In this document: in pieces, positions 19,730 through 28,536 of the stretch
How positions within the stretch are numbered: the stretch's first letter is position 1
How the letters are laid out: every line of letters starts with the position of its first letter
NCBI GenBank assembly: GCA_964600235.1
Contig: CAZRIV010000007.1
Span: 120,759-184,758, forward strand
DNA: 64,000 bases
Direction of reading: 5' to 3'
Source: MWEI01 sp964600235
Lineage (GTDB): Bacteria; Desulfobacterota; Desulfomonilia; UBA1062
The notes under the pieces: generated by a model
Seen by the model: the letters and a program-made list of their open reading frames with translations, nothing else
Databases searched by the model: none
Told to the model about the DNA's origin: nothing
Translations under genes and position numbers: made by a program

Positions 19730-20545
19730 TCAGACTTTCTTGAGCTTGTCGATCTCTTCGCGGATCACCTTTTCCACAATGCCGGGAAGGGCCTCGCGGG
19801 TAGAAGAAACAACCTCCTCGAGGATTTCCTTCACTAACGGCCTGACAATCCCTTCAAGCAGGACGGGCATGTCCTTTTTGAATTCGGTGATAACCGCCTC
19901 CTGTATGGCCTCCGTAGGAATATCCACCAAGGGGGCGACCCTGGGTATTTCCGCCTGGACATTCCGGACCTGCTGCTGGGCCAGGGGCATGGGCGCGGCC
20001 AGGGGTTCCTCAGGAAACGACGCAGGTGCTTCCTGGGGGACAGGGGTTTCCTGAAGAACAGGCTCTCCCGGAGGTGCAAGCTCTTCCTGGGTGGGAGGCG
20101 GCTCTTCCATAAGTGCTGCCTGTTCTTCTTCCTTCAAGGCCGTCTCCTCCTCCATGGGACCCTCACGGAGAAGCACCTCTTCCTCTTTGGGGGTGAGACT
20201 TACCTCCTCGGGTTCATCCTTCATTGCCTTGTCGATCTCCGATTCGATGCCGCCCAGGGGCTCTTTCAGGAGATCGCCCATATCTTCTTCCTTTACGGTT
20301 TCGCTCCTGGACTTAACGTCCAGGCCTGCAGCGCCCTCGTCCGCCAACACCGTACCGTCTTGCTCGATCTCTTCAATGGACACATCGTAGTCCATGGATA
20401 TCTCCTTGCCGAGGTCAAAGGAGTCCGGCTCGGTTACCCTTTTTTTCGTGGCAACTGTAGCCTGGGGTTTCTTCGGGGGGCTTCCCTCTTCCAGAAGGTC
20501 GGTAAGGTCAATGATATCATCTTCCAGTAAAAGTTTGTCATCCAT
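19730..20545 (-). CDS. acidic, proline-rich protein with a PopZ-like C-terminus
   Basis: A 271-residue protein without close family recognition. Residues 1-25 are a short acidic helix. Residues 60-190 are a low-complexity Glu/Pro-rich linker. The last 70 residues form amphipathic helices ending in VRPLVKEILEEVV...LPGIVEKVIREEIDKLKK. This order (short N-terminal helix, acidic proline-rich linker, C-terminal oligomerising helices with a LPxIVExxxxxEI pattern) is that of PopZ, the polar hub of alphaproteobacteria. Similar C-terminal helices also occur on deltaproteobacterial response regulators. Homology is not proved by the pattern alone. It lies downstream of the phosphofructokinase gene on the same strand and is followed by a terminator. 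Confidence 0.55.
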   Translation of the reverse strand: MDDKLLLEDDIIDLTDLLEEGSPPKKPQATVATKKRVTEPDSFDLGKEISMDYDVSIEEIEQDGTVLADEGAAGLDVKSRSETVKEEDMGDLLKEPLGGIESEIDKAMKDEPEEVSLTPKEEEVLLREGPMEEETALKEEEQAALMEEPPPTQEELAPPGEPVLQETPVPQEAPASFPEEPLAAPMPLAQQQVRNVQAEIPRVAPLVDIPTEAIQEAVITEFKKDMPVLLEGIVRPLVKEILEEVVSSTREALPGIVEKVIREEIDKLKKV

Positions 20546-20594
20546 AGGCGCTCCTTTTCGATCCGTGCTCAGTCCCTTTTAAGGATGCATCCCT

Positions 20595-21911
20595 TCAGTT
20601 CTTCATGCTGGGCTGCCCCGTTGACTCCAGGACGCTCATCCATAAGGGCCCGCTCGTATCGATCTTCTTCCTCCCCTTCATACAGATTTCATTGGGTATA
20701 TGTACATATACATTATTCCACAGACCAATCAACATGTCGGTTTTGCCGCTCATGCCCGCATGTACCGCCATCTGGGCAAGAAACCCGCAAAAGATGGAGT
20801 CCGATGCGTTTGCCACCACGCTCCTGATGACATAGCTCGGGTCGAGATACTTGAGGTTGCACGGGATATTTCTTGAGAGAAAATGACCTTCAATCCTTTC
20901 CTTGAGGAAAAGGCCTATGTCATGCTTTTTTACATTGCCCGAGGCATCCTTTTCTTCCGGGAGCTCCTGGAAAAATTTCTGGCCCGCCCCTTCGGCGGCA
21001 ACCACCACGGCATGCCCCCTCGAGGTGACCCTTTTCTCCAGTGTTTTTAACAGACCTTTTTCCCCGTCCAGGTCGAAGTCGTCCTCGGGCACGAGCACTA
21101 AGTTGACGTCCCTGGATGCCAATGCCGCGTTGGCAGCAATGAATCCCGAGTCCCGGCCCATGACCTTCACGAGCCCGATGCCGTTGGGCGCGCCTTTTGC
21201 CTCTGCATGAGCGCTCTGGATGACCCTGCGCGCCTCCTCCACTGCGGTGTCGAAGCCGAAGGTCTTGGATACGAAGAGGATGTCGTTGTCAATGGTCTTG
21301 GGCACCGAGATGACGGAGCACTTGAACCCCCTGGCCAGGGACTCGCGTGCTACGGCGGAAGAGGCCTTCAGGGTGCCGTCGCCGCCGATGAAGAAAACGA
21401 TGTTCATATTGAGTCGCTCGATGGCGTCCACGATCTCGGAAATGTCTTGAGACCCTCGGGAAGACCCCAGCACCGTGCCCCCTAACCCGTGGATATGCTC
21501 GACATATGCGGGCGTGAGCTCGACGAGAGGGTGCTTGTACCTGGGCATGAATCCCTGGAGACCGTAGGTGATGCCGTAGATGTTTTCCACGTTGTAGGCA
21601 TAGAACAGCTCAAGGACTATGCTCCTGATGACGTCATTTATGCCCGGACAGAGCCCGCCGCAGGTAACGATGCCGCACTTGGTCTTGGACGGGTCGAAGA
21701 AAATCTTCCTGCGTGGACCTGCCAGTTCGAATGATGTAGGTTCTGCTTCACCACTCGCACAATTTCTGAAAAAGGCCATGGAGGTATCAACGATGACCCG
21801 ATCGCTGTCATCCACAAAGATGGCGGTCCCCCTCACCGGGGATTCCACGGTTTCCTTCCCTAAAGATTGTATCGAGGTGTCTATCGGCTCCGAGATGACG
21901 TCATGATTCAT
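20595..21911 (-). CDS. 6-phosphofructokinase, long ATP-type clade
   Basis: A 438-residue phosphofructokinase that phosphorylates fructose 6-phosphate in glycolysis. An N-terminal extension of about 75 residues precedes the core. Motifs: GIVTCGGLCPGINDVIRS, GGDGTLKAS (phosphoryl-donor site), VPKTIDNDI (substrate and catalytic Asp), and GRDSGFIAANAA. Gly after the GGD favours ATP over pyrophosphate, while Lys in PKTIDND is the residue of the pyrophosphate group. The pair is typical of the long plant/trypanosome/spirochaete ATP clade. Donor use is therefore inferred, not shown. The acidic PopZ-like gene follows about 50 bases downstream. Confidence 0.88.
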   Translation of the reverse strand: MNHDVISEPIDTSIQSLGKETVESPVRGTAIFVDDSDRVIVDTSMAFFRNCASGEAEPTSFELAGPRRKIFFDPSKTKCGIVTCGGLCPGINDVIRSIVLELFYAYNVENIYGITYGLQGFMPRYKHPLVELTPAYVEHIHGLGGTVLGSSRGSQDISEIVDAIERLNMNIVFFIGGDGTLKASSAVARESLARGFKCSVISVPKTIDNDILFVSKTFGFDTAVEEARRVIQSAHAEAKGAPNGIGLVKVMGRDSGFIAANAALASRDVNLVLVPEDDFDLDGEKGLLKTLEKRVTSRGHAVVVAAEGAGQKFFQELPEEKDASGNVKKHDIGLFLKERIEGHFLSRNIPCNLKYLDPSYVIRSVVANASDSIFCGFLAQMAVHAGMSGKTDMLIGLWNNVYVHIPNEICMKGRKKIDTSGPLWMSVLESTGQPSMKN

Positions 21912-22098
21912 GAAAAACCCTCCGTATACGCTTGCCTATCGGCTGTCTGAAGGGGATTCTTTATCTGCCTGGGCTCCGGCAGAGTCTATCATAAAAAGAT
22001 CCGGGAGCATACGATAACCTCGCTGCGCCATCCTGCGGTAAAAGTTATCGCTGCCTGGCCCTTCCTTGGCATGTGCCTTGTGTGCTATAGCCTAAGGT

Positions 22099-22413
22099 GT
22101 GTCGAAAAAGGACGGAGTTGACAAGACCCAGCAGGAGATCATGGAGGAGATGGCCAAGGCACTGGGCCATTCAGGCCATCAGCTTGAATCTGTCCTGGAA
22201 AGACTTCATGAGCTGGATGAACTCATGGCCAAAACCCCAGACGATGCTGAATACAATGCCCTTGTGGAGAAATTCAACGACCTGCACCGACTCGCCCTCA
22301 TCCGCCGGGAGATGCTGGTGATCCACCGTGAGTCGCTCGGTGTATTCAAGCACTCGTACATCGACCTTTACTACCCCGTCCCGGAAAAAAAGAAGAAAAG
22401 GAACAGCAAATGA
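22099..22413 (+). CDS. hypothetical protein upstream of dihydrolipoyl dehydrogenase
   Basis: A 104-residue mostly helical, charged protein with GTG start and a lysine-rich tail (PEKKKKRNSK). I do not recognise a family. There is no membrane segment and no cysteine. Its stop overlaps the start of the dihydrolipoyl dehydrogenase gene by four bases (ATGA), so the two are translationally coupled, which supports it as a real gene. AAGG lies close before the start. Confidence 0.6.
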   Translation: MSKKDGVDKTQQEIMEEMAKALGHSGHQLESVLERLHELDELMAKTPDDAEYNALVEKFNDLHRLALIRREMLVIHRESLGVFKHSYIDLYYPVPEKKKKRNSK

Positions 22414-23762
22414 ACCAGCTTGAGCCTTACGACCTCTTTGTCATCGGGGCAGGACCGGGCGGGTATACCGCAGCACTGCTCGGGGCAAAAAGGGGCATGC
22501 GCGTGGGCATTGCCGAAGGGTCGGCCTTCGGCGGCACCTGCACCAATACCGGCTGCATCCCGGCCAAAAGCTATATCGAGAGCGTCAATCTCTTTTCCCG
22601 CATGAAGAATGCCCAGCGCTTCGGTATTGCCGCCCCGGGTGCGACCATCTCCCTGGAGGACCTTAACAGGCGCAAGACAAGGATCGTGACCCGGCTCGTC
22701 AAGGGCATCGAGCATCTCCTTGCCCGGGCAGGGGTGGACATCTTCCGGGGACTTGCCCGCTTCGAATCCGGGAACTCCATCCTCGTGGGAGAAACCCGCG
22801 TTGTCTCAAGGTCGACCGTCATCGCCACGGGCTCCCGCCCGAAGCGGCCGGCCCTGTTCAACCTGGAAGGTGTCATGTCCAGCGAGGACATCTTCGCGCT
22901 CAGGCAGGCCCCTGCTTCGCTCCTCATCGTGGGGGGCGGCGTGATCGGCCTGGAAATGGCACATGTATTTTCACACCTGGGCAGCGAGGTTACGGTGGTG
23001 GAGGCCATGGACAGGATCCTGGCAACCGAGGACGAGGAGGTGTCTCGGGCGCTCGTATCCCTCTACAGGAGGGTCCGGTTTATCACCTCCGCACGCATCA
23101 CCGGGGTTGACAAGGGCCAGGGATTCACTGTGAAGGTGCAGACACCTCAGGGCAGCGAAACCATCACCGGGGATGATCTTTTGCTGTGCATCGGCAGGGC
23201 TCCGGTCATCCCGGACGGCCTTCGCTCCCTCGGTCTCGAGCTGACCCCGGAAGGCGGGATCAAGGTTGACCTTTGCATGCGCACCTGCCTGCCGGGACTG
23301 TATGCCATAGGGGATGTGACAGGAACGCACATGTATGCCTATGTGGCATCCAAAGAGGCCGAGGTCGCAGTGGAAAATATCAGCGGAGGATCTGCGACCA
23401 TTGACTATGCATCGATCCCTTCGGTGATCTTCACCCACCCCGAGATAGCATCGGTCGGCAAAACTGCGGATACCGGCATCATGAAGAAGGGCTCCTTCCC
23501 GGTCTCGGCCCTGGGCAAGGCCCGAACCATGGATGAGTCGGAGGGTTTTGCCTCCGTATACACATCCCCTGATGGGAAAATAGAGCGTGTCACCATCATG
23601 GCTCCCCATGCCACCGAGCTTATCAGCTGGGCCGCCCTGGCCGTTGAAAAGAAAATGACCCTTTCTGCCTTCCTCAGGCCCCACTACCCCCATCCCACCA
23701 TGGCGGAGTTGATCAAGGAGGCCGCCGAAGACTGTCTGGGCATGTGCATCAACAAGCCCTAG
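22410..23762 (+). CDS. lpdA: dihydrolipoyl dehydrogenase
   Basis: A 450-residue FAD disulfide oxidoreductase that reoxidises protein-bound dihydrolipoamide with NAD+. The FAD site GAGPGGYTAALLGAKRG is at residues 13-29. The redox disulfide is in GGTCTNTGCIPAKS. The NAD site is IVGGGVIGLEMAHVFSHLG (about residue 175). The second FAD motif is GLYAIGDVTGT (about 298). The C-terminal dimer domain ends with HYPHPTMAELIKEA, carrying the His-x5-Glu pair of the active site. No other 2-oxo-acid dehydrogenase or glycine-cleavage gene is in the window, so the partner complex is unknown. Confidence 0.92.
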   Translation: MNQLEPYDLFVIGAGPGGYTAALLGAKRGMRVGIAEGSAFGGTCTNTGCIPAKSYIESVNLFSRMKNAQRFGIAAPGATISLEDLNRRKTRIVTRLVKGIEHLLARAGVDIFRGLARFESGNSILVGETRVVSRSTVIATGSRPKRPALFNLEGVMSSEDIFALRQAPASLLIVGGGVIGLEMAHVFSHLGSEVTVVEAMDRILATEDEEVSRALVSLYRRVRFITSARITGVDKGQGFTVKVQTPQGSETITGDDLLLCIGRAPVIPDGLRSLGLELTPEGGIKVDLCMRTCLPGLYAIGDVTGTHMYAYVASKEAEVAVENISGGSATIDYASIPSVIFTHPEIASVGKTADTGIMKKGSFPVSALGKARTMDESEGFASVYTSPDGKIERVTIMAPHATELISWAALAVEKKMTLSAFLRPHYPHPTMAELIKEAAEDCLGMCINKP

Positions 23763-23853
23763 GGTCCCTTTTGCCTGCCATGCGCCTGCTCCCTGGGTCG
23801 ACAGCGGGACAGCCCCGGCTCAGAAGAGGGTAACCGGGTCGTTCCCGGGCTTC

Positions 23854-24051
23854 TCAGCCTGCTATGCGCTTGACGGATTTGTCTGCGATAAGGTCGTTCA
23901 ACTCCTGCATCAGCACGCGCTCGTGGGCGTCCACAACACCGTCCGCATGGATCAGCTCGATGATCTCCTCATACTCGGAATTTTTAATGACATGGTCGTC
24001 GATGGCCTTCTTGATGACTTCTTCAAGTTTTTTGCCGCTCTTGGTAAGCAT
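23854..24051 (-). CDS. small hypothetical protein, TerB-like helical
   Basis: A 65-residue helical protein. The segment IELIHADGVVDAHERVLMQELNDLI resembles the acidic repeat of TerB-like domains (ADGxxxxxE), which may bind metal, but the chain is half the usual length. It follows the convergent lpdA gene. An imperfect hairpin begins at its stop codon (GGCTGAGAAG with CTTCTGAGCC downstream), possibly a weak terminator. Confidence 0.5.
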   Translation of the reverse strand: MLTKSGKKLEEVIKKAIDDHVIKNSEYEEIIELIHADGVVDAHERVLMQELNDLIADKSVKRIAG

Positions 24052-24119
24052 CTTCCTCGTCTCCTGTTAAGTATTATAGTTCCCTGTAGTTACCATGAGC
24101 CGGATCTTTTTCCAACAGG

Positions 24120-24141
24120 CAACGCTGCCATGGCAGCGTTG
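24120..24141. terminator. perfect 22-base palindrome downstream of the ZIP gene
   Basis: CAACGCTGCCA followed by its exact reverse complement. It lies about 35 bases after the stop of the ZIP transporter gene on the minus strand. There is no T-run on either side, so it may be a transcript-end hairpin or a DNA-binding site. Confidence 0.45.
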
Positions 24142-24176
24142 TGCTTGCGCCGACCAGGGGGGCCTGCCCATGGACT

Positions 24177-25058
24177 TCACCTCATCAGGAGCAGGCTGAG
24201 CGCCATCACGACCATCCCGGCGATGAGCCCGAAAATGCCATCGTGGCCTTTCCCGTAAGCCCTGCTTGTGGGCAGCAGCTCATCGAGGCTTATGTAGACC
24301 ATAATGCCCGCCACGCCCCCGAAGAGCACACCCATGACCTGAGGCGGGATGACCCCGGCCTCCGTGCCTGTAAAAAACCGCAGAGCCAGATAAGCGATAC
24401 CCGCCCCGAACGGTTCCGCCAGTCCGCTCAGAAACGAATAGACAAAGGCACGTCTGCGATCCCCGGTGGCATAGAAGATCGGCACGGAGACACTTATCCC
24501 TTCGGGGATGTTGTGCAGGGCGACCGCCAGTGCAATGGCAACGCCCACCCCCGGGTCCTTCAGGGCGGCAAGGAATGTAGCCAGGCCCTCGGGGAAGTTG
24601 TGCACGGAAATGGCGAGAGCCGTAAACAGCCCCATGCGCATGAGCTTTCCATTTCTCTTAAGTCCCGTATCCCCCTTGGAAGGGTCTTCTCCAGCAGGTC
24701 CTGTCCCGTCGGCAGGAAGGTGCAGCCATGCCGTCTCCTGCTCCGAGTGTGTCTCATGGGGGTTGCTTGCCGCCGGGACGAGGTTGTCGATGACGGCGAT
24801 GAGAAGTATGCCGCTGAAAAACGAGGCGGTATTCACCCAGGGCCCCCAGGTGGGGCCATAGATCATGCTGAGTGATTCGAGCCCCTTGTACAGGATCTCG
24901 CCAAAGGATACATAGAGCATGACCCCGGCGGAGAACCCCGTGGCCACGGAGAGGAACCGGTAGTCGGTCCTTCGGGCCGTGAAGGCGATGATGCTCCCGA
25001 TCCCTGTGGCCATGCCGGCAAACACGGTAAGACCAAAGGCGGCCAAGACATCATTCAT
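24177..25058 (-). CDS. ZIP-family divalent metal transporter
   Basis: A 293-residue inner-membrane protein with about eight hydrophobic segments. Family marks are the metal-binding helices with SVHNFPEGLATFLAAL (helix IV) and AVALHNIPEGISVSVPI (helix V), both bearing His and Glu, and the GLAEPFGAGIAYL segment after them. A charged cytoplasmic loop between helices III and IV holds a His/Glu-rich stretch. This is the ZupT-type pattern for uptake of zinc, iron or related ions. It is divergent from the GTPase gene. No Fur or Zur box is evident. Confidence 0.9.
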   Translation of the reverse strand: MNDVLAAFGLTVFAGMATGIGSIIAFTARRTDYRFLSVATGFSAGVMLYVSFGEILYKGLESLSMIYGPTWGPWVNTASFFSGILLIAVIDNLVPAASNPHETHSEQETAWLHLPADGTGPAGEDPSKGDTGLKRNGKLMRMGLFTALAISVHNFPEGLATFLAALKDPGVGVAIALAVALHNIPEGISVSVPIFYATGDRRRAFVYSFLSGLAEPFGAGIAYLALRFFTGTEAGVIPPQVMGVLFGGVAGIMVYISLDELLPTSRAYGKGHDGIFGLIAGMVVMALSLLLMR

Positions 25059-25242
25059 GTTCTCATAACCCCCTCAAAAAAACCTTTTCGACTGATTATA
25101 CCGCCCCGGCCCGGCCAAAACAAGCCCGCCGCCCTGGGGCCCGGACCGCATCGGTCTTTGTACCCCTTCCCTTATGATTCGCTCAAACCGTGGACAGTTC
25201 TTCCCTAAACCGCTATCATGGAGCCAAAGGGGAGGGAGCCGC

Positions 25243-25752
25243 ATGCAACACCCCCAGAGAAAAAAGGTCTGTGTCCTCGGGTCCGCCGCAGCGGGGAAGA
25301 CAAGCCTTGTGGCGAGCTACTCGGGCGATGGTCTGTGCGACACGTACCAATCCACCCTCGGGGTGAGGATCACCACGGCTGTGGTTGCCATCCGCGAGCG
25401 ACTGAGGGAACTCGTGGTCTGGGACATCAAGGGCGAAAGTGAGTTCTATCACATCCCGCAGGTGTACCTTACCGGGTGTGCGGGCTGTATCTTCGTGGCC
25501 GACGGAACACGGGCTTCCACGGTTCGGACGGCCCTGGACCTGCGCGATCGCCTAAAAGACTCATTTGGTGAGATCCCGGGCGTGCTCCTCATAAACAAGA
25601 GGGACCTCTTCGATATCTGGGAGGTGGACGAGCCTCTGCTTTCATCTCTGCGGGAGCAGTTCGGAGAAGTTTATCCCTGCAGCTCCCGTGGAGGGATCAC
25701 CCTCCATACGGCCATCGAATCCCTTGCCAAAAAGATGTGGGGGGTGAAATGA
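25243..25752 (+). CDS. prokaryotic small Ras/Rab-like GTPase
   Basis: A 169-residue single-domain GTPase. P-loop GSAAAGKTS at residues 13-21, switch I Thr in YQSTLG (about 38), switch II WDIKGESE (residues 60-67), base-specificity NKRD at 118-121, and CSSRG for the last guanine loop. In Ras the switch II reads DTAGQE; here the catalytic Gln position is Glu (E65), so intrinsic hydrolysis may be slow or assisted. The ATG at 25243 follows GGAGGGAG; an earlier ATG at 25174 lacks this. Its stop overlaps the start of the cyclase gene (ATGA), a two-gene unit. Confidence 0.85.
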   Translation: MQHPQRKKVCVLGSAAAGKTSLVASYSGDGLCDTYQSTLGVRITTAVVAIRERLRELVVWDIKGESEFYHIPQVYLTGCAGCIFVADGTRASTVRTALDLRDRLKDSFGEIPGVLLINKRDLFDIWEVDEPLLSSLREQFGEVYPCSSRGGITLHTAIESLAKKMWGVK

Positions 25753-26777
25753 TGCGCCTCCCCTCGGAACTCGCCGACTATCTTGCAGAATACTCCCTTC
25801 AGGCCCGCAATCCGGCATATCTTGTGGTGGGAAAAAACGAGCGGCTGGAAGACTTCCGGGGGGAGCTTGCCCTGTATGGGATAGGAGCGGTGGAGACGGG
25901 ATCCGCCGTTCTCGATCAGATCCCCTTCCTTGAAGGACTGCTCCCCCTGAAGCACTCCCCCCTTGTGCTCCCGAGTGTCCAGATCGATAGGGGCATCTAC
26001 GCTGATATCCACATCATCAGGCGCGGCCAGACTCACTGGGTGCTCTTCCTGTCTGTTACGGATGAGGAGCTGCTGCACCTGCACCTCTTTGAAGAGGCAA
26101 ACGAATACAGCATATTGCGCGACAAACACGCCCGGATACTCGAGCAGTACCTGGGAAAAGAACTGGTCAAGGCCCTTGGCGAAGGGAAGATTCAACTCCG
26201 TGAATCAGGCGAGCGAAGGCAGGTGAGCATCCTCTTCGCAGACATCCGCGGGTTCACCTCTTTCAGTGAGGGCAACCCCCCCGAAGCGGTCTTTTCAACG
26301 CTGAACCGCTACCTGGATGCCATGATCCCGCCCCTGCTAGAAGAATCGGCCGTGGTGGACAAGATAATGGGCGATGCCGTCATGGGGGTCTTCGGGATCC
26401 TCACACAGTCCGTGTCGCCCCCCCACCAGGCCGTGGTGGCGGCCATGAAGATCCTGTCCGCCGTTGAGAACCTCAACGCCTCGCAACGGGCCTGTGGTGC
26501 AGTGGCCCTCGAGGTCGGCATCGGCATCTCGAGCGGTCCCGTGGCCGTGGGGATCCTGGGCAGCACGGCGCGCAAATCCTTCAGCGTGGTAGGCCACCAT
26601 GTGAACCTGGCGGCGAGGCTGCAGGAGAAGGCCAGGCCGTCAGAGATCCTGGTGGACGAAAACACCTTTGAAGAGATCGTGGCCTTTCAAAAGGGCTTTC
26701 AGGAGACCGCCATCGGACTCAAAGGTCTCTCGGACAGGGTACGCGTCTTTTCTTACCGCAAGAGGTCCACGGCCTGA
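25749..26777 (+). CDS. class III adenylate/guanylate cyclase, coupled to the GTPase
   Basis: A 342-residue protein with an N-terminal sensor-like region (residues 1-130, mixed alpha/beta, not recognised), a short helix and a C-terminal class III cyclase domain (about 155-340). Metal Asp in ILFADIRGF (D165) and MGDA (D209) are present. K205 is in DKIMGDA, and the transition-state Asn and Arg are N286 and R290 (VNLAAR). The usual purine-selecting Asp in the GDxVN motif is replaced: the sequence reads VGHHVN (H283/H284), so the base used cannot be assigned as cAMP or cGMP by sequence. It begins at the stop codon of the small GTPase, which suggests that the GTPase controls it. Confidence 0.87.
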   Translation: MMRLPSELADYLAEYSLQARNPAYLVVGKNERLEDFRGELALYGIGAVETGSAVLDQIPFLEGLLPLKHSPLVLPSVQIDRGIYADIHIIRRGQTHWVLFLSVTDEELLHLHLFEEANEYSILRDKHARILEQYLGKELVKALGEGKIQLRESGERRQVSILFADIRGFTSFSEGNPPEAVFSTLNRYLDAMIPPLLEESAVVDKIMGDAVMGVFGILTQSVSPPHQAVVAAMKILSAVENLNASQRACGAVALEVGIGISSGPVAVGILGSTARKSFSVVGHHVNLAARLQEKARPSEILVDENTFEEIVAFQKGFQETAIGLKGLSDRVRVFSYRKRSTA

Positions 26778-26818
26778 CGAAACAGGGGCCAGGGTCATGC
26801 GCAGTCAAGGGCCAGGAA

Positions 26819-28489
26819 TCATTGCCGCCCACGGGGCCGTGATCTTTTGCCCGTCATCACGAGAACCATGAGCACCAGAAGCATTGCCGCCCACAAGGAG
26901 AACGGTGAATCGTCCACCGTGGTTGCGGTTATGAAGCACATGCTGCCTTCCGAATCGCCCCCGACACCCAGCCCTGAGGGGTCGATGATAATGCCGTTAG
27001 CAACGCCGTCGGCATCCCCGTACTCGCGGTCACCATCCTTTAAGCGGACGGTTACATTCATGCGGTCTTCGCTGAATGCCGCGTGTGGGTATACCCTCCA
27101 CCCCGAGGCTTCATCATACATATACCATTTTGCGCCCGGGGGGGCCGGCTGGGACAGATACACGACAACCTCGGCAAAATCCCCTGGACGATCAACTTCT
27201 GCCCTGAAATCTATGAGGCCGAAGGGGAGGTCATAGGGCTTGCCTTGGGTATCCTCAATGGTTGAAGGGTCTATTGATTTGAAAGCGCTTATTGCCCTGC
27301 AGTTTGTCAACATCTGCAGGCTCACGTATTCTCCTCCCACCAAGGTCAAAAGGGACTTTATATCGGCCTGCATACGGTCGTAAACCCCGTTCATATCCAG
27401 ATCAATTTCTTCAGATACAATCAGTTCCTGATCGTCGGGTATCCCGTTCATATTCATATCCGCGGAATCGTACTGAACGGTTGTGAATGCCACCGGGTCG
27501 GACCACTCCGAGGCTGTTCCGTCGGCTGCAAGGTAACGCACCCTGCAGTAGTGCTTCATCCCCACACTCAGAACCATTTCGGGTACGAGAAGGCCGGTTC
27601 GGTACCTTGCGGTCGTCAGATCAAGGAGTACCTCTCCATCATCATTGCTGATCTCCCACTGGACCTGCGGGTAATCCTCGGCAAGGGAGGTTGTCTTTAG
27701 CATTGGCCTCAAAGGAACCTCGATCTGATTGTTTTCCGGCGAAATGATCTCGGGTTTTATGCCTGAAATGTCGTCCGGGACCGTCCGGGCGTTTGCGTCA
27801 TCACTTTGCGCCGGAGTCGTGTCGGCAGGTGCAGCCACTGCCTCCACAAAAGATGCCGCAGCCTCCGGTCCGGGCACGGGTGAACTCACCAGAAAGATCG
27901 AGGCGGTAGCCGGAGAGTTCATCCAGTTCCCGGCCGCGTCCTTGAAGAGGACATAGACCGTCTTTGCCCCGTATCCGCTTGAGAGCGTCCAGATTATGCT
28001 GGGGGCAACGGATGTCTCGTCGGTATAGTTTATTCCGTCATTGCTGAACTTCATGGCGGTTACCGCGCCGCCCGCATCACTGAAATAGAGGCTGAGGGTC
28101 ACCGTGGTGCTCGACGTCGTCTCGGCACCTGTGTTTATCAACAGGCTCCCCGTAGGGGGGGTGGTGTCCGTGGGCTGCACTACTGCCGGGACATAGGCAC
28201 TTATCTCAGTTGAACGGACCGACTCATTCCCGGACAGGTCGAAGGAAGTCACGGCAACATAGTAGGTATATCCGTTCTGGACGTTACTTATAATATAACT
28301 GGTGGCATTCCTCACGGTTGCGACATTGGTGTATACCCCTGACCGGGTACCGTAATACACATTGTAGCCGTCCAGATCAGCGGCCGGCGTAGCATTCCAG
28401 GACACACGGAGAGAAGCGGCAAAGCTCAGGGAGGAAAACAGTGCGACAAAGAACAGAATGCATATGCCCACGCATCGCAACTTCCTCAT
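26819..28489 (-). CDS. secreted fibronectin-III/choice-of-anchor-U surface protein
   Basis: A 556-residue secreted protein. Signal peptide (residues 1-24, ending SLSFAA), fibronectin III domain (25-105, GYNVYYGTRSG), an Ig-like domain after DTTPP (about 115-205), another FN3-like domain (about 245-345), and two DxNxNGxxD calcium-type repeats (about 350-385). Then comes a domain matching choice-of-anchor U (LPFGLIDFRAE, GDREYGDADGVANGIIIDPSG), and a C-terminal tail with a CFITATT box, a hydrophobic helix and a basic end (GKRSRPRGRQ). Such tails are cell-surface sorting signals. Start chosen at 28489: GGAG precedes it and the signal peptide begins there. It is preceded by a sigma-54-type promoter. 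Confidence 0.85.
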   Translation of the reverse strand: MRKLRCVGICILFFVALFSSLSFAASLRVSWNATPAADLDGYNVYYGTRSGVYTNVATVRNATSYIISNVQNGYTYYVAVTSFDLSGNESVRSTEISAYVPAVVQPTDTTPPTGSLLINTGAETTSSTTVTLSLYFSDAGGAVTAMKFSNDGINYTDETSVAPSIIWTLSSGYGAKTVYVLFKDAAGNWMNSPATASIFLVSSPVPGPEAAASFVEAVAAPADTTPAQSDDANARTVPDDISGIKPEIISPENNQIEVPLRPMLKTTSLAEDYPQVQWEISNDDGEVLLDLTTARYRTGLLVPEMVLSVGMKHYCRVRYLAADGTASEWSDPVAFTTVQYDSADMNMNGIPDDQELIVSEEIDLDMNGVYDRMQADIKSLLTLVGGEYVSLQMLTNCRAISAFKSIDPSTIEDTQGKPYDLPFGLIDFRAEVDRPGDFAEVVVYLSQPAPPGAKWYMYDEASGWRVYPHAAFSEDRMNVTVRLKDGDREYGDADGVANGIIIDPSGLGVGGDSEGSMCFITATTVDDSPFSLWAAMLLVLMVLVMTGKRSRPRGRQ

Positions 28490-28536
28490 ATTATTAACTC
28501 CAATCAATAAAATATAAGAATAAACATTTTTACTAA

